The notes: a model not told the origin generated them from the letters alone. A stretch of 64,000 nucleotides of DNA from Paraburkholderia sediminicola (GCF_902859805.1 NZ_CADIKC010000002.1:1-64000), one strand, 5' to 3'. Shown: positions 27,584 through 36,376, counted from the first letter of the stretch. Numbers and translations: made by a program.

Positions 27584-29260
27584 ATGTCCACTCCAATTAA
27601 CGTCTCACCACCACGCGGCGCCGTTCTCGACGAAGCCCATCTCGGCGACATCAAAGGCGCGCTCGGCACCATCGCGCACCACGACACCGCACCTCGCAAC
27701 AGCTGGTGGGCTCGCATCCGAACGCTGCTCGCGATCCTCGGCCCCGGCCTCATCGTGATGGTCGGCGACAACGACGCCGGCGCCTTCGGCACCTACACGC
27801 AAGCGGGACAGAATTACGGCACCACCCTGCTGTGGACCATGCTGCTGCTCGTGCCCGTTCTATTCGTCAATCAGGAAATGGTGCTGCGTCTCGGCGCCGT
27901 GACCGGCGTCGGCCATGCCCGGCTGATTTTCGAGCGCTTCGGCAAGTTCTGGGGGGCATTCAGCGTCGTCGATCTGTTCATCCTGAACGCGCTCACCATC
28001 GTGACCGAATTCATCGGCATCACGTTCGTGCTCGATTTCTTCGGCATTTCGAAAGTGACCGGGGTCTGCATCGCCGCGGCGGTGACGATGGCCGCGGTCA
28101 GCACGGGCAACTTCAGGCGCTTTGAGCGCTTCGCGGTCGTGCTCTGTCTGCTGAGCCTGCTGCTGGTGCCAGTACTGGTGTCGATTCATCCGCCGGTTGC
28201 GCAGATGACGCACGATTTCCTCATTCCGAACTGGCCCGCCAATTCGAAACTGAGCGATGTGATGCTGCTCGTGATCGGCATTGTCGGCACCACGGTCGCG
28301 CCCTGGCAGCTGTTTTTCCAGCAGAGCTATATCGTGGACAAACGCATCACGCCGCGCTTCATGAAGTATGAGAAAGCCGACCTGTGGATCGGTATCGTCT
28401 TCGTGATGATCGGTGCGGTAGCCATGATCTCGTTCTGCGCTGCACTGTATGCAGGCAAACCTGAGTTCGGCAATTTCACGGACGCGGGTGGCGTGATCGC
28501 CGGCCTCGAAAAATATGCCGGCCGCACACCCGCGGTTCTCTTCGCGGTCGCGCTGCTCGACGCCTGCATTATCGGAGCGGCAGCCGTGTCGCTGTCCACC
28601 GCTTACGCAATCGGCGACGTGTTCAAGATCCGCCACTCGCTGCATCGTGGCGTGACCGACGCGAAGGGCTTCTACCTCGTCTACTTCGGTATTGTCGCGG
28701 CCGCCGCTGCGCTGGTGCTGATTCCCGGCAGCCCGCTCGGTCTTCTGACTGAAGCCGTGCAGACGCTCGCCGGCGTGCTGCTTCCGAGTGCAACGGTGTT
28801 CCTGCTCCTGTTGTGCAACGACCGCGCCGTTCTCGGTCCGTGGGTGAACTCGAAGAAACTCAACCTCTTTACAGGCGCGGTTGTCTGGGTGCTCGTCATG
28901 CTCTCCATCATCCTCACTGCATCGGTGTTGTATCCGGACATTACCGGCGAAGCGATTATTGAAGTACTGGCCGGCGGCACACTACTGGCCGTAGTCGGCC
29001 ACGCTGCAACCGTGACGGTTCGCAGGCTGCGGCTCGCATCGACGGATACAGCGGTTCCCGCGGTTGCTCAGGCCTCCGGTAGCGAACAGCAGTTTTCGAA
29101 AGAAGCACGCAATACGTGGCGCATGCCGCCCCTGGAAGAACTGCCGGCGCCGCAACTGAATCTGTCCAAACGCATCTGGATGGGCGTGCTGCGCGGCTAT
29201 CTGATCGTGGCTGTCGCACTCGTTGTTGTGAAGGTCGTGCAGATGACGTTGCTGCATTAA
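27584..29260 (+). CDS. NRAMP-family divalent cation transporter with atypical metal motifs
   Basis: A 558-aa membrane protein with about 11-12 helices. Canonical NRAMP proteins carry DPGN in helix 1 and (A)xMPH in helix 6. Here the equivalents read VGDNDAGAFG and TVAPWQLFFQQS, so the Asn-Pro order and the manganese-selective Met are absent. This recalls NRAMP-related Mg2+ or broad-range transporters. A hydrophilic loop (about 490-520) and an extra terminal helix follow the core. The start at 27584 has AAGGCGG upstream. It sits behind a 300-500 bp leader with two small ORFs and a terminator-like hairpin follows. Confidence 0.8.
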   Translation: MSTPINVSPPRGAVLDEAHLGDIKGALGTIAHHDTAPRNSWWARIRTLLAILGPGLIVMVGDNDAGAFGTYTQAGQNYGTTLLWTMLLLVPVLFVNQEMVLRLGAVTGVGHARLIFERFGKFWGAFSVVDLFILNALTIVTEFIGITFVLDFFGISKVTGVCIAAAVTMAAVSTGNFRRFERFAVVLCLLSLLLVPVLVSIHPPVAQMTHDFLIPNWPANSKLSDVMLLVIGIVGTTVAPWQLFFQQSYIVDKRITPRFMKYEKADLWIGIVFVMIGAVAMISFCAALYAGKPEFGNFTDAGGVIAGLEKYAGRTPAVLFAVALLDACIIGAAAVSLSTAYAIGDVFKIRHSLHRGVTDAKGFYLVYFGIVAAAAALVLIPGSPLGLLTEAVQTLAGVLLPSATVFLLLLCNDRAVLGPWVNSKKLNLFTGAVVWVLVMLSIILTASVLYPDITGEAIIEVLAGGTLLAVVGHAATVTVRRLRLASTDTAVPAVAQASGSEQQFSKEARNTWRMPPLEELPAPQLNLSKRIWMGVLRGYLIVAVALVVVKVVQMTLLH

Positions 29261-29269
29261 ACCGATGCT

Positions 29270-29306
29270 GCCCGCCCGCTCCGCGTTGTTCGAGCGAGCG
29301 GCGGGC
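29270..29306 (+). terminator. GC-rich hairpin after the NRAMP gene
   Basis: GCCCGCC (29270-29276) pairs with GGCGGGC (29300-29306), with further GCTC/GAGC pairing inside after small bulges. It starts 10 nt past the stop codon. The following bases (AAAC) are not U-rich, so termination strength is uncertain. Confidence 0.5.
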
Positions 29307-29409
29307 AAACGGCTGACTTTCCTTCTGCACGTCCTACACTGCTTTGCCTGACGCGTTGCGTTGCATCGCGTCACGATTTCTCCTGACGCCCGCGAACACC
29401 AGGCATCCG

Positions 29410-29886
29410 TCACGCCCCATCCGCCTCAACGACCGGTTCGCACAGAATCGGAAAGTTGACCGAGTTCGCGATATAGCATTTCTCATGCGCCGCGTGATGC
29501 AAACGCCCGGCCAGTTCGAGATCATCGCCTGCCCGAATGACGACATGAGGACGTAGAACGATCTGTGAAAAACGGCCCTGCTCCGGACTGTCGAGCATGG
29601 TGCCTTCAGCGTTGTCGCGATAGCTCAAAACAGCGATGCCCGCATCCGAACAAAGATGCAGATACCAGAGTTTGTGACAGGCGGAAGCTGAGGCGACCAG
29701 TAGATCTTCCGGGTTCCACCGGTTCGCGTCGCCGAGAAACGCGGCGTCCGATGAGCCGGGAATCTCGGGCTTGTTTCCGGCCGCGATAATGTGGTCCCGA
29801 CCGTATTCCCGGTATCCCGAGGTGCCGCTGCCGCGGTTGCCTGTCCATTGCACCGATACCGCGTATTTGTGCTCGCCGTACGCCAT
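29410..29886 (-). CDS. OsmC/Ohr-family peroxiredoxin-like protein
   Basis: A 158-aa protein of the OsmC fold. The first redox Cys is in SASACHKLWYLH and the second in VNFPILCEP; conserved RWNPEDLLVASAS precedes the first. Members reduce organic hydroperoxides in the cytoplasm. The ATG at 29886 is backed by AAGGAG; the longer frame reads through the promoter. It diverges from a GntR-type gene across an operator-like palindrome. Confidence 0.87.
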   Translation of the reverse strand: MAYGEHKYAVSVQWTGNRGSGTSGYREYGRDHIIAAGNKPEIPGSSDAAFLGDANRWNPEDLLVASASACHKLWYLHLCSDAGIAVLSYRDNAEGTMLDSPEQGRFSQIVLRPHVVIRAGDDLELAGRLHHAAHEKCYIANSVNFPILCEPVVEADGA

Positions 29887-29956
29887 GCCAATCTCCTTCG
29901 CTGTTGACCCGGATTTGATTTCGCAACACGTGTATTCTAAATGCACGAATCCGTTT

Positions 29957-29966
29957 TGGTATACCA
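29957..29966. promoter_or_regulatory. candidate GntR operator TGGTATACCA
   Basis: A perfect 10-bp palindrome, within TTGGTATACCATTATTCCAA, lies 30 bp before the gntR-type start and 70 bp before divergent osmC. FCD-class GntR proteins usually bind short TGGTnnACCA-like dyads, so autoregulation plus control of osmC is plausible. Confidence 0.55.
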
Positions 29967-29995
29967 TTATTCCAAACGACAGGAACCTGACGCAT

Positions 29996-30637
29996 ATGGA
30001 TCACAAACTGGATTCGACGGCTGACGCCATCGCCGTCTCACTGCGCGAACTGATCGCGACTGGCGAACTGGAGGACGGCGCACGGCTGGTCGAGCGTGAA
30101 CTCGCCGATCGTTTCGGCGTGAGCCGTGTGCCGATGAGAGAGGCCATACAAAAGCTCGAGGGCGAAGGACTGGTCGAGCTCATGCGCAATCGCGGGGCGG
30201 TTGTGCGCACGTTGACCGAGTCGGACCTGAACGAGATTTACGGCCTGCGCATCTTGCTCGAAGGAGACGCCATTTTTCACGCGGTCAAATGCATGGACAA
30301 TGAGACGTTGTCGCGCGCCGAACTCGTTCATCGGCTTCTGGGCGATGCCGATACCCCGCAAAGACAGGGTGAACTGAATCGCGAGTTTCATGAGCTGCTA
30401 TACCGACCGTGTGCAAATGGCCGGCAATTGAAAGCGATCCGCGAGTTGCGCGCTCAGGTTGAGCGCTACGAGCGATTGCAAAACACGCTGCTCGCCGATA
30501 CACCGGTATTCCAGGACGAGCATCTCAAGATTCTCGAAGCCTGCGAGGCTGGCAACGCTCGCCTCGCGCGATCGATGACGGTGGAACATCTCGCCTCGGC
30601 GAAGCGCATTGTTCTGCAACTGGTTCAGGCTGAGTGA
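29996..30637 (+). CDS. GntR family (FCD domain) transcriptional regulator
   Basis: A 213-aa regulator with an N-terminal winged helix (about 8-70, including FGVSRVPMREAIQKLEGEGLV) and an FCD sensor (about 80-205) with NREFHELLYRPCAN. The start at 29996 is chosen because a longer frame from 29771 runs antisense through osmC. The neighbouring palindrome TGGTATACCA is a likely operator. Ligand unknown. Confidence 0.85.
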   Translation: MDHKLDSTADAIAVSLRELIATGELEDGARLVERELADRFGVSRVPMREAIQKLEGEGLVELMRNRGAVVRTLTESDLNEIYGLRILLEGDAIFHAVKCMDNETLSRAELVHRLLGDADTPQRQGELNREFHELLYRPCANGRQLKAIRELRAQVERYERLQNTLLADTPVFQDEHLKILEACEAGNARLARSMTVEHLASAKRIVLQLVQAE

Positions 30638-30640
30638 CGA

Positions 30641-30979
30641 CTACTGTCCGAACGCTTTTCCCGTTACGTTCGGTGCACGAGGATCCGGGCTCATATTCAG
30701 GCTGGTGCCATTCGCTCGCATGTTGTTGAGCGCCGGCCCCGATCCGGTGCCGCCGGTTCCTCCAATCGCTGGGGTGTGGCCCACCGTGCCGGCGCCCGGC
30801 GTTGGGCTCAGCCCTGCCGCCCCCGCCGCCAAACCCGTTCCCTGCCCTGCGCCATTCATCCCGCCCGCTTGCAAACCGACCATACCATTGGCGTTGAGGT
30901 TTGCCGATTGAGCGCAAGCCACGCCCGTCAGACCCATCATCAGCGCCGCGGCCAATATGGTCTTTGTCACGATTTTCAT
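30641..30979 (-). CDS. exported Gly/Asn-rich hypothetical protein
   Basis: A 112-aa protein with a clear signal peptide (MKIVTKTILAAALMMGLTGVACAQS) and a low-complexity mature part rich in Gly, Ala, Asn and Pro (GTGGTGSGPALNNM). GGAGTGGGCT precedes the ATG at 30979. The sequence is expected to be disordered in the periplasm or envelope. Family not recognised. It ends 3 bp from the convergent gntR-type gene. Confidence 0.65.
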   Translation of the reverse strand: MKIVTKTILAAALMMGLTGVACAQSANLNANGMVGLQAGGMNGAGQGTGLAAGAAGLSPTPGAGTVGHTPAIGGTGGTGSGPALNNMRANGTSLNMSPDPRAPNVTGKAFGQ

Positions 30980-31173
30980 AGCCCACTCCGTCATGCCGTC
31001 GAATTGCCCGACCTATGCTTCCCGCACATCGTAGCGATGTCGAGCCAACGACGCTCGCAAAGGAACCCGGTCGAACAGTAAGACTGCCCGCCAGCCACTT
31101 TTGTTCATCGTTGAAATTCGGGGATTGATCGACGATCGGCGATAATCTGCGGCTCTTTTTCTCGCCCGACATC

Positions 31174-31818
31174 ATGACGAAACCCGCCTTCGCTCCATTT
31201 CAGGACCTCGCCGCAACCCTGTTGCCTCACGCATACGACGACAACGGCGACGGCTCCCACGACACCTCACACCTGCAGCGAGTGTGGAAGAACGCAGCGG
31301 CCATCCAGGCGGAAGAAGGCGGCGATGCGCAGGTGCTGTTCGCGTCGACGCTGCTGCATGACTGCGTCGCGGTCGAGAAGAATTCGCCGCTGCGCGCGCA
31401 GGCCTCGCGCCTGTCAGCGGAAAAAGCCGCGCGCGTGCTGGCATCGCTCGGCTGGCCAGATGCGAAAATTCAGGCTGCGGCGCACGCGGTGGAGGCGCAT
31501 AGCTTTTCGGCCGGTGTCGCGCCGACCACGCTCGAAGCAAAAACGCTGCAGGATGCCGACCGGCTCGACGCGATCGGAATGCTGGGCGTCGCGCGTTGCT
31601 TCTACGTGGCCGGCCGGATGGGCCGCGCCTTGTACGACCCGGCCGACCCGCACGCGGCGGAGCGTCCGTTGGACGACACCGCGTACACGCTCGACCATTT
31701 CCATACGAAGCTGCTGAAACTGGCGTCCGGTTTCCAGACAGCAACCGGCGTGCGCCTCGCGAAAATTCGCCACGACCGTCTGCAGCGCTTCCTCGACGAA
31801 TTTACCGACGAAATCTGA
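31174..31818 (+). CDS. HD-domain phosphohydrolase (YedJ-like)
   Basis: A 214-aa HD hydrolase. Metal ligands are H33 (SHDTSHLQRV), H62-D63 (TLLHDCVA) and the late Asp in QDADRLDAIG (about 128-132), the order seen in the YedJ/YpgQ group, which may act on nucleotides. PLDDTAYTLDHFHTKLLKL closes the domain. No good ribosome site precedes the ATG. It is a single gene. Confidence 0.8.
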   Translation: MTKPAFAPFQDLAATLLPHAYDDNGDGSHDTSHLQRVWKNAAAIQAEEGGDAQVLFASTLLHDCVAVEKNSPLRAQASRLSAEKAARVLASLGWPDAKIQAAAHAVEAHSFSAGVAPTTLEAKTLQDADRLDAIGMLGVARCFYVAGRMGRALYDPADPHAAERPLDDTAYTLDHFHTKLLKLASGFQTATGVRLAKIRHDRLQRFLDEFTDEI

Positions 31819-31932
31819 GCGGCCCTGTTTTCATCGGCAAGTTGTACAAATGCTTACAAAGCAGCGTGCGTCCGGCGTCCACCGGCTGCGCTGCTGCGGC
31901 GTTATTGCAGGCATCTACCCGCGGAGCCCGCA

Positions 31933-32628
31933 ATGAACACGAACCTCACCTCCAGTAATCCGCAGCGCAACCGCATTCACCCCCTCGTCGCCGGCGCGGC
32001 GGTAGCCGTCATCCTCGCGAGCGCCACTGGCATCGCGGCGATGACTGGCCTTCTGCCTACCTCGCACGCCGTTACCGAGCCCGCGCAGCCGGCCACCACG
32101 ATCGCGGCGCAAGTTGCCAGCGCGCCGGTCGCCGCACCCCAGGCGGCCCCGGTTCAGCAAACGGTTCAGCAAGCCGCACCGGTGCGCCCGCCAGTGCATC
32201 ACACGCGCAGCGCGCCGGCCCCGCAGCCGCCGCGGTATGCAAACAATCAGGGTTACCAGGCACCCTATGAACCCGCGCCGGCAAGGCCGGTCGCCGACCC
32301 TTATGCGGGCGAAGTGGTCGCCATCAACACGGTGCAGGCACCTGAGCCGACCACCGGGCTCGGCGCGCTGGGTGGCGCGGTGGCCGGCGGCCTCGTCGGC
32401 AATCAGATCGGCGGCGGACGGGGCAAGATTCTCACCACCATCGCAGGCGCTGTCGGCGGGGGGCTTGCCGGCAACGGGATCGAGCACGCCGTGCGCAAGC
32501 AGACCACCTATCAGGTGCAAGTGCGCATGCAGGACGGCAGCTACCGCAACTTCAGCTATCCGACGCAGCCGGATGTCCAGATCGGCGAGCGGGTCCACGT
32601 ATCCGGCGATTCGTTGACGGCTTCTTAA
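31933..32628 (+). CDS. glycine-zipper (2TM) envelope protein
   Basis: A 231-aa protein. A membrane anchor (VAGAAVAVILASATGIAAMTGLL, about 18-40) is followed by a Pro/Ala/Gln-rich spacer (about 45-125) and a glycine-zipper pair (LGALGGAVAGGLVGNQIGGG and ILTTIAGAVGGGLAGNGIE). The C-terminal strand region is TTYQVQVRMQDGSYRNFSY. Related to the Rick_17kDa/SlyB group. Its last eight codons are imperfectly duplicated 94 bp downstream around a GC-rich repeat array. Confidence 0.75.
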   Translation: MNTNLTSSNPQRNRIHPLVAGAAVAVILASATGIAAMTGLLPTSHAVTEPAQPATTIAAQVASAPVAAPQAAPVQQTVQQAAPVRPPVHHTRSAPAPQPPRYANNQGYQAPYEPAPARPVADPYAGEVVAINTVQAPEPTTGLGALGGAVAGGLVGNQIGGGRGKILTTIAGAVGGGLAGNGIEHAVRKQTTYQVQVRMQDGSYRNFSYPTQPDVQIGERVHVSGDSLTAS

Positions 32629-32629
32629 C

Positions 32630-32690
32630 GGGCAAACCCGGGGCAAACCCGGGCCGAACTCGGGGCGAACCCGGGCCAAACCCGGGGCGA
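32630..32690. repeat. GC-rich tandem repeat flanked by a 20-bp duplication
   Basis: GGGC(A/G)AACCC-type units recur about five times (GGGCAAACCC at 32630 and 32641, then GCGAACCCGGG and CCAAACCCGGGG variants). The array is flanked by GGCGATTCGTTGACGGCTTC (32605-32624, end of the upstream CDS) and GGCGATTTGCTGACGGCTTC (32699-32718), 18/20 identical. Confidence 0.75.
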
Positions 32691-32824
32691 CCGCATCTGG
32701 CGATTTGCTGACGGCTTCGTGAGACTGTGCGCCGGCATGGCTCCCGATGCCGGCAGGCAAAAATGTGCGGCAGCGCCGTGCGCGTTATGATCAACCGTTA
32801 CGCCAGAACGGCTGATCGCGCACG

Positions 32825-34831
32825 ATGGAGCATGCCTACATCCACCTTTTGCATCTGCTTGCCGGCCATCCGGCGTGGATGCTCACGGTCGTCTTTCTTG
32901 CGGCCTTTCTCGAGGCCATCGCCGTCATCGGTACCTTCATCCCGGGCAGCACCGCGATGTTCCTGGCCGGAGCACTTGCCGGCACGGGTTCACTGAGCCT
33001 CGGCTGGGTGTTCCTGTGGGCGATCGTCGGCGCCATCGCCGGGGACGGCATGAGTTTCTGGATCGGTGGCCGCTACAAGGAGAGGATTGTCCAGTTCTGG
33101 CCGTTCCGCACGCACCCGCAGATACTCGACGCCGGCCATCGCTTCTTTCAGAAACATGGCGCCAAAAGTGTCGTGTTTGCCCGCTTCGTAGGACCATTGC
33201 GAGCGATCGTGCCGGTGGTGGCCGGCATGCTGGGCATGACGCCGTTGCGCTTCTACGGCATGAACGTCCTGTCGGCGCTGCTATGGGCCCCTGCGCATAT
33301 TCTGCCGGGCGTGGTCTTCGGCGCCTCGGTGCTGCTGGCCGGCGCAGTGTCGTTTCGCCTCGTTGTCATCATCGCGTTGCTGGTGTGCATCGTCTGGCTG
33401 AGCTTTCGCGCGATGGAGTTCCTGGTCTCGCATGCCAGTGCGTGGTCGAGCGCGGCGGGACGCTATCTGGGAAACTGGGCCTGCCGTCACCCGGGCCCCT
33501 TTGGCCGATTCGCGCGGCGGCTGCTCGACCCCGAACAGCCGGACGCCAGCAGCATCGTGTTGACGTCGCTGGTTGTGTTCGCGGCGGGTGCGCTCTTCTT
33601 CGGTGTGCTCGAAGACGTCGTCAGCGGCGATCCGCTGGTGAGCATCGATCTGTCCGTCTATCACTTTCTGCAATCGGTGCGCACGCCGTGGAGCGACACG
33701 GTCCTTGCAGGCGTGGCGACACTCGGCAGCGTCTTCACGCTGACGGCCGTGGTCGTGACGGTGGTGGTGTGGATGCTGATCGAGCGGCGTTGGCGCGCCA
33801 TCGGCTACTGGCTCGCCGCGGTCGTGTTCTCCCAGTTGCTGATTTTTGCCCTGCAGTTCGCGATGCACCGCGCGCCGCCCAATCAAATGCTGTCCGACGC
33901 GTACGTGTTTCCGAGCAATCACGTCGCCGCGACGGTGATCGTCTACGGCTTCCTCGCGTTCCTGCTCGTGCGACGGGTCGGCATGCTGGAAGGTTTGCTC
34001 GTGGCGACCGCGAGTATGGTTGTCGTCATCATGATCGCGCTCGCAGGACTTTACTTCGGCAGGTATTGGGTCTCCGACGCGATCGGCGGCGCCGCACTCG
34101 CGTATATGTGGGTGGCCATCGTCTCGCTGACGGTGATATTACGGTATCCGGCCGTGCCGCCCTCACGCGGCTTCATGCCGGTCGTGGTTCTGGTGGTCAT
34201 GCTCGCGAGCGTGGGCGTACAACTGAGCATCAATTCCCCGACAGCGGCGCCGGACAACATGCCGCGCCCGCAGCCCGTGCTGGTCACGCAAGCACAGTGG
34301 ACCGTGTCGCTGTGGAAGAGACTGCCATGCTATCGCTCGGATATGGGCGGCGACCACAAGGAACCGCTCACGCTGCAATGGGTGTCGAACCTCGATTCGA
34401 TCAAGGGACAACTGCGCGCCCAGGGATGGATCGAGGGCACGGACCTGTCCGCGCACAGCCTGCTCTCGCTTGCCTCACCGAACGTCGCGGCGACCTCGCT
34501 GCCGGTATTGCCGAAGCTGAACAACGGCGTGCCCTCATCGCTGGTGTTCATGCGTCCTGGCGACACGCGCGACGAACGCGACGTTCTGCGTTTCTGGCCG
34601 AGCGGCTATGCCGTGGAGAACGGCGTGTCCGCTACTCCGCTGTGGGTCGGATCCTTTGCGCACGAACGGCTCTCCCGGGCATCGTGGCCGATTAACATTC
34701 TGCGCGTCGATAAGGAAGAGTCGTCGTTCGATGCGCACACAAAAGCAAGCGCGGACCTCGGCGCGGCGCTCGTGGCCAGAGTGAGTTGTCACGGCGTGCC
34801 GGTGTCGCTGCTGGCCTCGCCGGTGGAATGA
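32825..34831 (+). CDS. DedA-PAP2-LssY fusion membrane protein
   Basis: A 668-aa fusion. Residues 1-205 are a DedA/SNARE-associated lipid scramblase-type domain (FIPGSTAMFLAG, FARFVGPLRAIVPVVAGMLGM). About 235-435 is a PAP2-type membrane domain and about 470-668 an LssY-like soluble domain. The PAP2 motifs are altered: HRAPPN without the leading Lys, PSNH instead of PSGH, and YFGRYWVSD where active enzymes have RxxxGxHWxSD, so the catalytic Arg and His are replaced. A lipid transport or binding role without phosphatase activity is therefore possible. Confidence 0.8.
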   Translation: MEHAYIHLLHLLAGHPAWMLTVVFLAAFLEAIAVIGTFIPGSTAMFLAGALAGTGSLSLGWVFLWAIVGAIAGDGMSFWIGGRYKERIVQFWPFRTHPQILDAGHRFFQKHGAKSVVFARFVGPLRAIVPVVAGMLGMTPLRFYGMNVLSALLWAPAHILPGVVFGASVLLAGAVSFRLVVIIALLVCIVWLSFRAMEFLVSHASAWSSAAGRYLGNWACRHPGPFGRFARRLLDPEQPDASSIVLTSLVVFAAGALFFGVLEDVVSGDPLVSIDLSVYHFLQSVRTPWSDTVLAGVATLGSVFTLTAVVVTVVVWMLIERRWRAIGYWLAAVVFSQLLIFALQFAMHRAPPNQMLSDAYVFPSNHVAATVIVYGFLAFLLVRRVGMLEGLLVATASMVVVIMIALAGLYFGRYWVSDAIGGAALAYMWVAIVSLTVILRYPAVPPSRGFMPVVVLVVMLASVGVQLSINSPTAAPDNMPRPQPVLVTQAQWTVSLWKRLPCYRSDMGGDHKEPLTLQWVSNLDSIKGQLRAQGWIEGTDLSAHSLLSLASPNVAATSLPVLPKLNNGVPSSLVFMRPGDTRDERDVLRFWPSGYAVENGVSATPLWVGSFAHERLSRASWPINILRVDKEESSFDAHTKASADLGAALVARVSCHGVPVSLLASPVE

Positions 34832-35145
34832 GCGGCGCGTTGCCGGTGGTCGGTCGAGGTTGGTCTGCCTCGGTCTCCCGGGTCTGCCTGGATGTGCGGG
34901 TTCGCCGTGCCGATCAGGAAATCACCCTGCGCTCAATCACTTGGCGGGTTTGACCAGGACTTGTCCACAAGGATATGAACATTTTCTGTGGATAACCTGC
35001 GCAGTGCGATCCGGCGAGACGCTGGATCGCTATCACGGTCCGCGTTGGAAGGCGGCCACGTCAATGCAAAGAACCGCGGGCATCACCACGGCCAGACGAC
35101 TCAAATGGTGAGCGATGGCTTGACAATTGTGCCGGGGATGCCGCC
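34832..35145. other. intergenic region with two DnaA-box-like sites
   Basis: 314 bp between convergent genes. TGTGGATAA at 34987-34995 is a perfect DnaA box (TTATCCACA on the minus strand), and TTGTCCACA at 34961-34969 differs from it at one position. The two also form a TCCACA/TGTGGA inverted repeat. No origin-type AT-rich unwinding element or replication gene is nearby. Confidence 0.5.
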
Positions 35146-35730
35146 TTATTGCTTGATCCCTTCAGCCTGGATGTGCAGCACCGTTTGCATCCTGAAGCCG
35201 TATGTCTTGCCCATGTCAACGCCAAAATCCGACCGGTCGAAACTCCCAGTCGATTCCGTACCGCACACTTCGCGTTTGAGCAGCGGGTTCTGGAAGCACT
35301 TGAACGATTCGATCTTCAGATTCAGCGGTTTCGTCACACCGTGCAGTGTCAACTCGCCGATCACTTCGACCGGCACATCGCCCTTGAACGTCATCGACGT
35401 GCCCCTATAGACAGCGGTCGGGAATTGAGTGGCGTCGAAGAACTTCGAGCTCTTCAACGCCGTATCCAGCGTATCGTTGCCGATATCCACCGACGTCATG
35501 TCGATAGTCGCCTCCAGCGTGCCGGTTCTGGCTTCGCGATCGATCGTCACCTTGCCGCTGCTCTTATTGAACTTGCCGCGCCAGATCGAGACGCCGCCGA
35601 AGTGATCGGCTTCAAAGCTCGGATACGTGTGCGTCGGATCCAGTTGATACGTCGTCTCCGCGGCCTTTGCACAAAACGATGTTCCGGCTGCCAGAGCGGT
35701 GATCGCTACGGTCAAAAGTTGCTTCTTCAT
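35146..35730 (-). CDS. YceI-family periplasmic protein (paralogue 1)
   Basis: A 194-aa protein with a signal peptide ([23 protein letters not shown]) and a YceI lipocalin-like barrel: [44 protein letters not shown] and [19 protein letters not shown]. YceI proteins bind isoprenoid-type lipids in a hydrophobic pocket. GGAG precedes the ATG. It follows a second YceI gene by 36 bp on the same strand, so the two form an operon. Confidence 0.87.
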   Translation of the reverse strand: MKKQLLTVAITALAAGTSFCAKAAETTYQLDPTHTYPSFEADHFGGVSIWRGKFNKSSGKVTIDREARTGTLEATIDMTSVDIGNDTLDTALKSSKFFDATQFPTAVYRGTSMTFKGDVPVEVIGELTLHGVTKPLNLKIESFKCFQNPLLKREVCGTESTGSFDRSDFGVDMGKTYGFRMQTVLHIQAEGIKQ

Positions 35731-35766
35731 TGCGATTCTCCAGGGAGTTCTGAGCGGTTTTGCTGT

Positions 35767-36336
35767 TTATTTTTTAGCTTCGACAATGTGAAACCTGATC
35801 AACACTTCATCGGCGACCACCGAAGTGTCTTTCCATTCGCCTGAGCCGATGTCGAACTGGCTACGCTTGATCGGCAAGATGCCGTCGAATGTTTGCGTCG
35901 CACTCTGCTGCGTGACGGTGACCGGCACCGTCACGTTCTCCGACTTGCTCTTGATGGTTAGCTTGCCGCTGACCTTGAACTGGTTTCCGCCGGCCGGCGC
36001 AATAGAGTTCGAGACGAATGTGGCATTGGGAAACTGAGCTGAGTCGAACCAGTCTTTGCCGCGCACCTGCTGGTTATAGCTTGGGTCGCCGAGATCGTAG
36101 CTGGCGGTGTCGATGGTCAGTTGCGCGCTTCCCGCAGTCGGCCTGGCCGAATCGAAGACGATCTGCGCAGTGAACTTCCTGAATGTCCCGTCGACAGGCA
36201 CGTTCATCTGCTTCGACGTGGCAATCACTGTGCTTTTCGACGTATCGATCTGCGCATGCGCAACACCCAGAAACGGCGACATGGCGGCCACAGCGACCAA
36301 TATCAATTGACGAGGCCGGAGTCTCATGTAGAACAT
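35767..36336 (-). CDS. YceI-family periplasmic protein (paralogue 2)
   Basis: A 189-aa exported protein (signal around LILVAVAAMSPFLGVAHAQ) with the YceI barrel: IDTSKSTVIATSKQMNVPVDGTF, SYDLGDPSYNQQVRGKDWFD and ILPIKRSQFDIGSGEWKD. It is the first gene of the YceI pair. AGGA stands 7 nt before the ATG at 36336; an ATG at 36327 is an alternative. It is more divergent from classical YceI than its neighbour, lacking the THSSVxF-type opening. Confidence 0.82.
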   Translation of the reverse strand: MFYMRLRPRQLILVAVAAMSPFLGVAHAQIDTSKSTVIATSKQMNVPVDGTFRKFTAQIVFDSARPTAGSAQLTIDTASYDLGDPSYNQQVRGKDWFDSAQFPNATFVSNSIAPAGGNQFKVSGKLTIKSKSENVTVPVTVTQQSATQTFDGILPIKRSQFDIGSGEWKDTSVVADEVLIRFHIVEAKK

Positions 36337-36376
36337 GTTGTTATCCTAACGATATAGTCGAATGAAAAAGCGACAG

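Noticed and set aside
29771..29995. Longer N-terminus for the GntR gene
   Set aside because: It would run antisense through the osmC start and its ribosome site; the ATG at 29996 opens directly on the DNA-binding domain.
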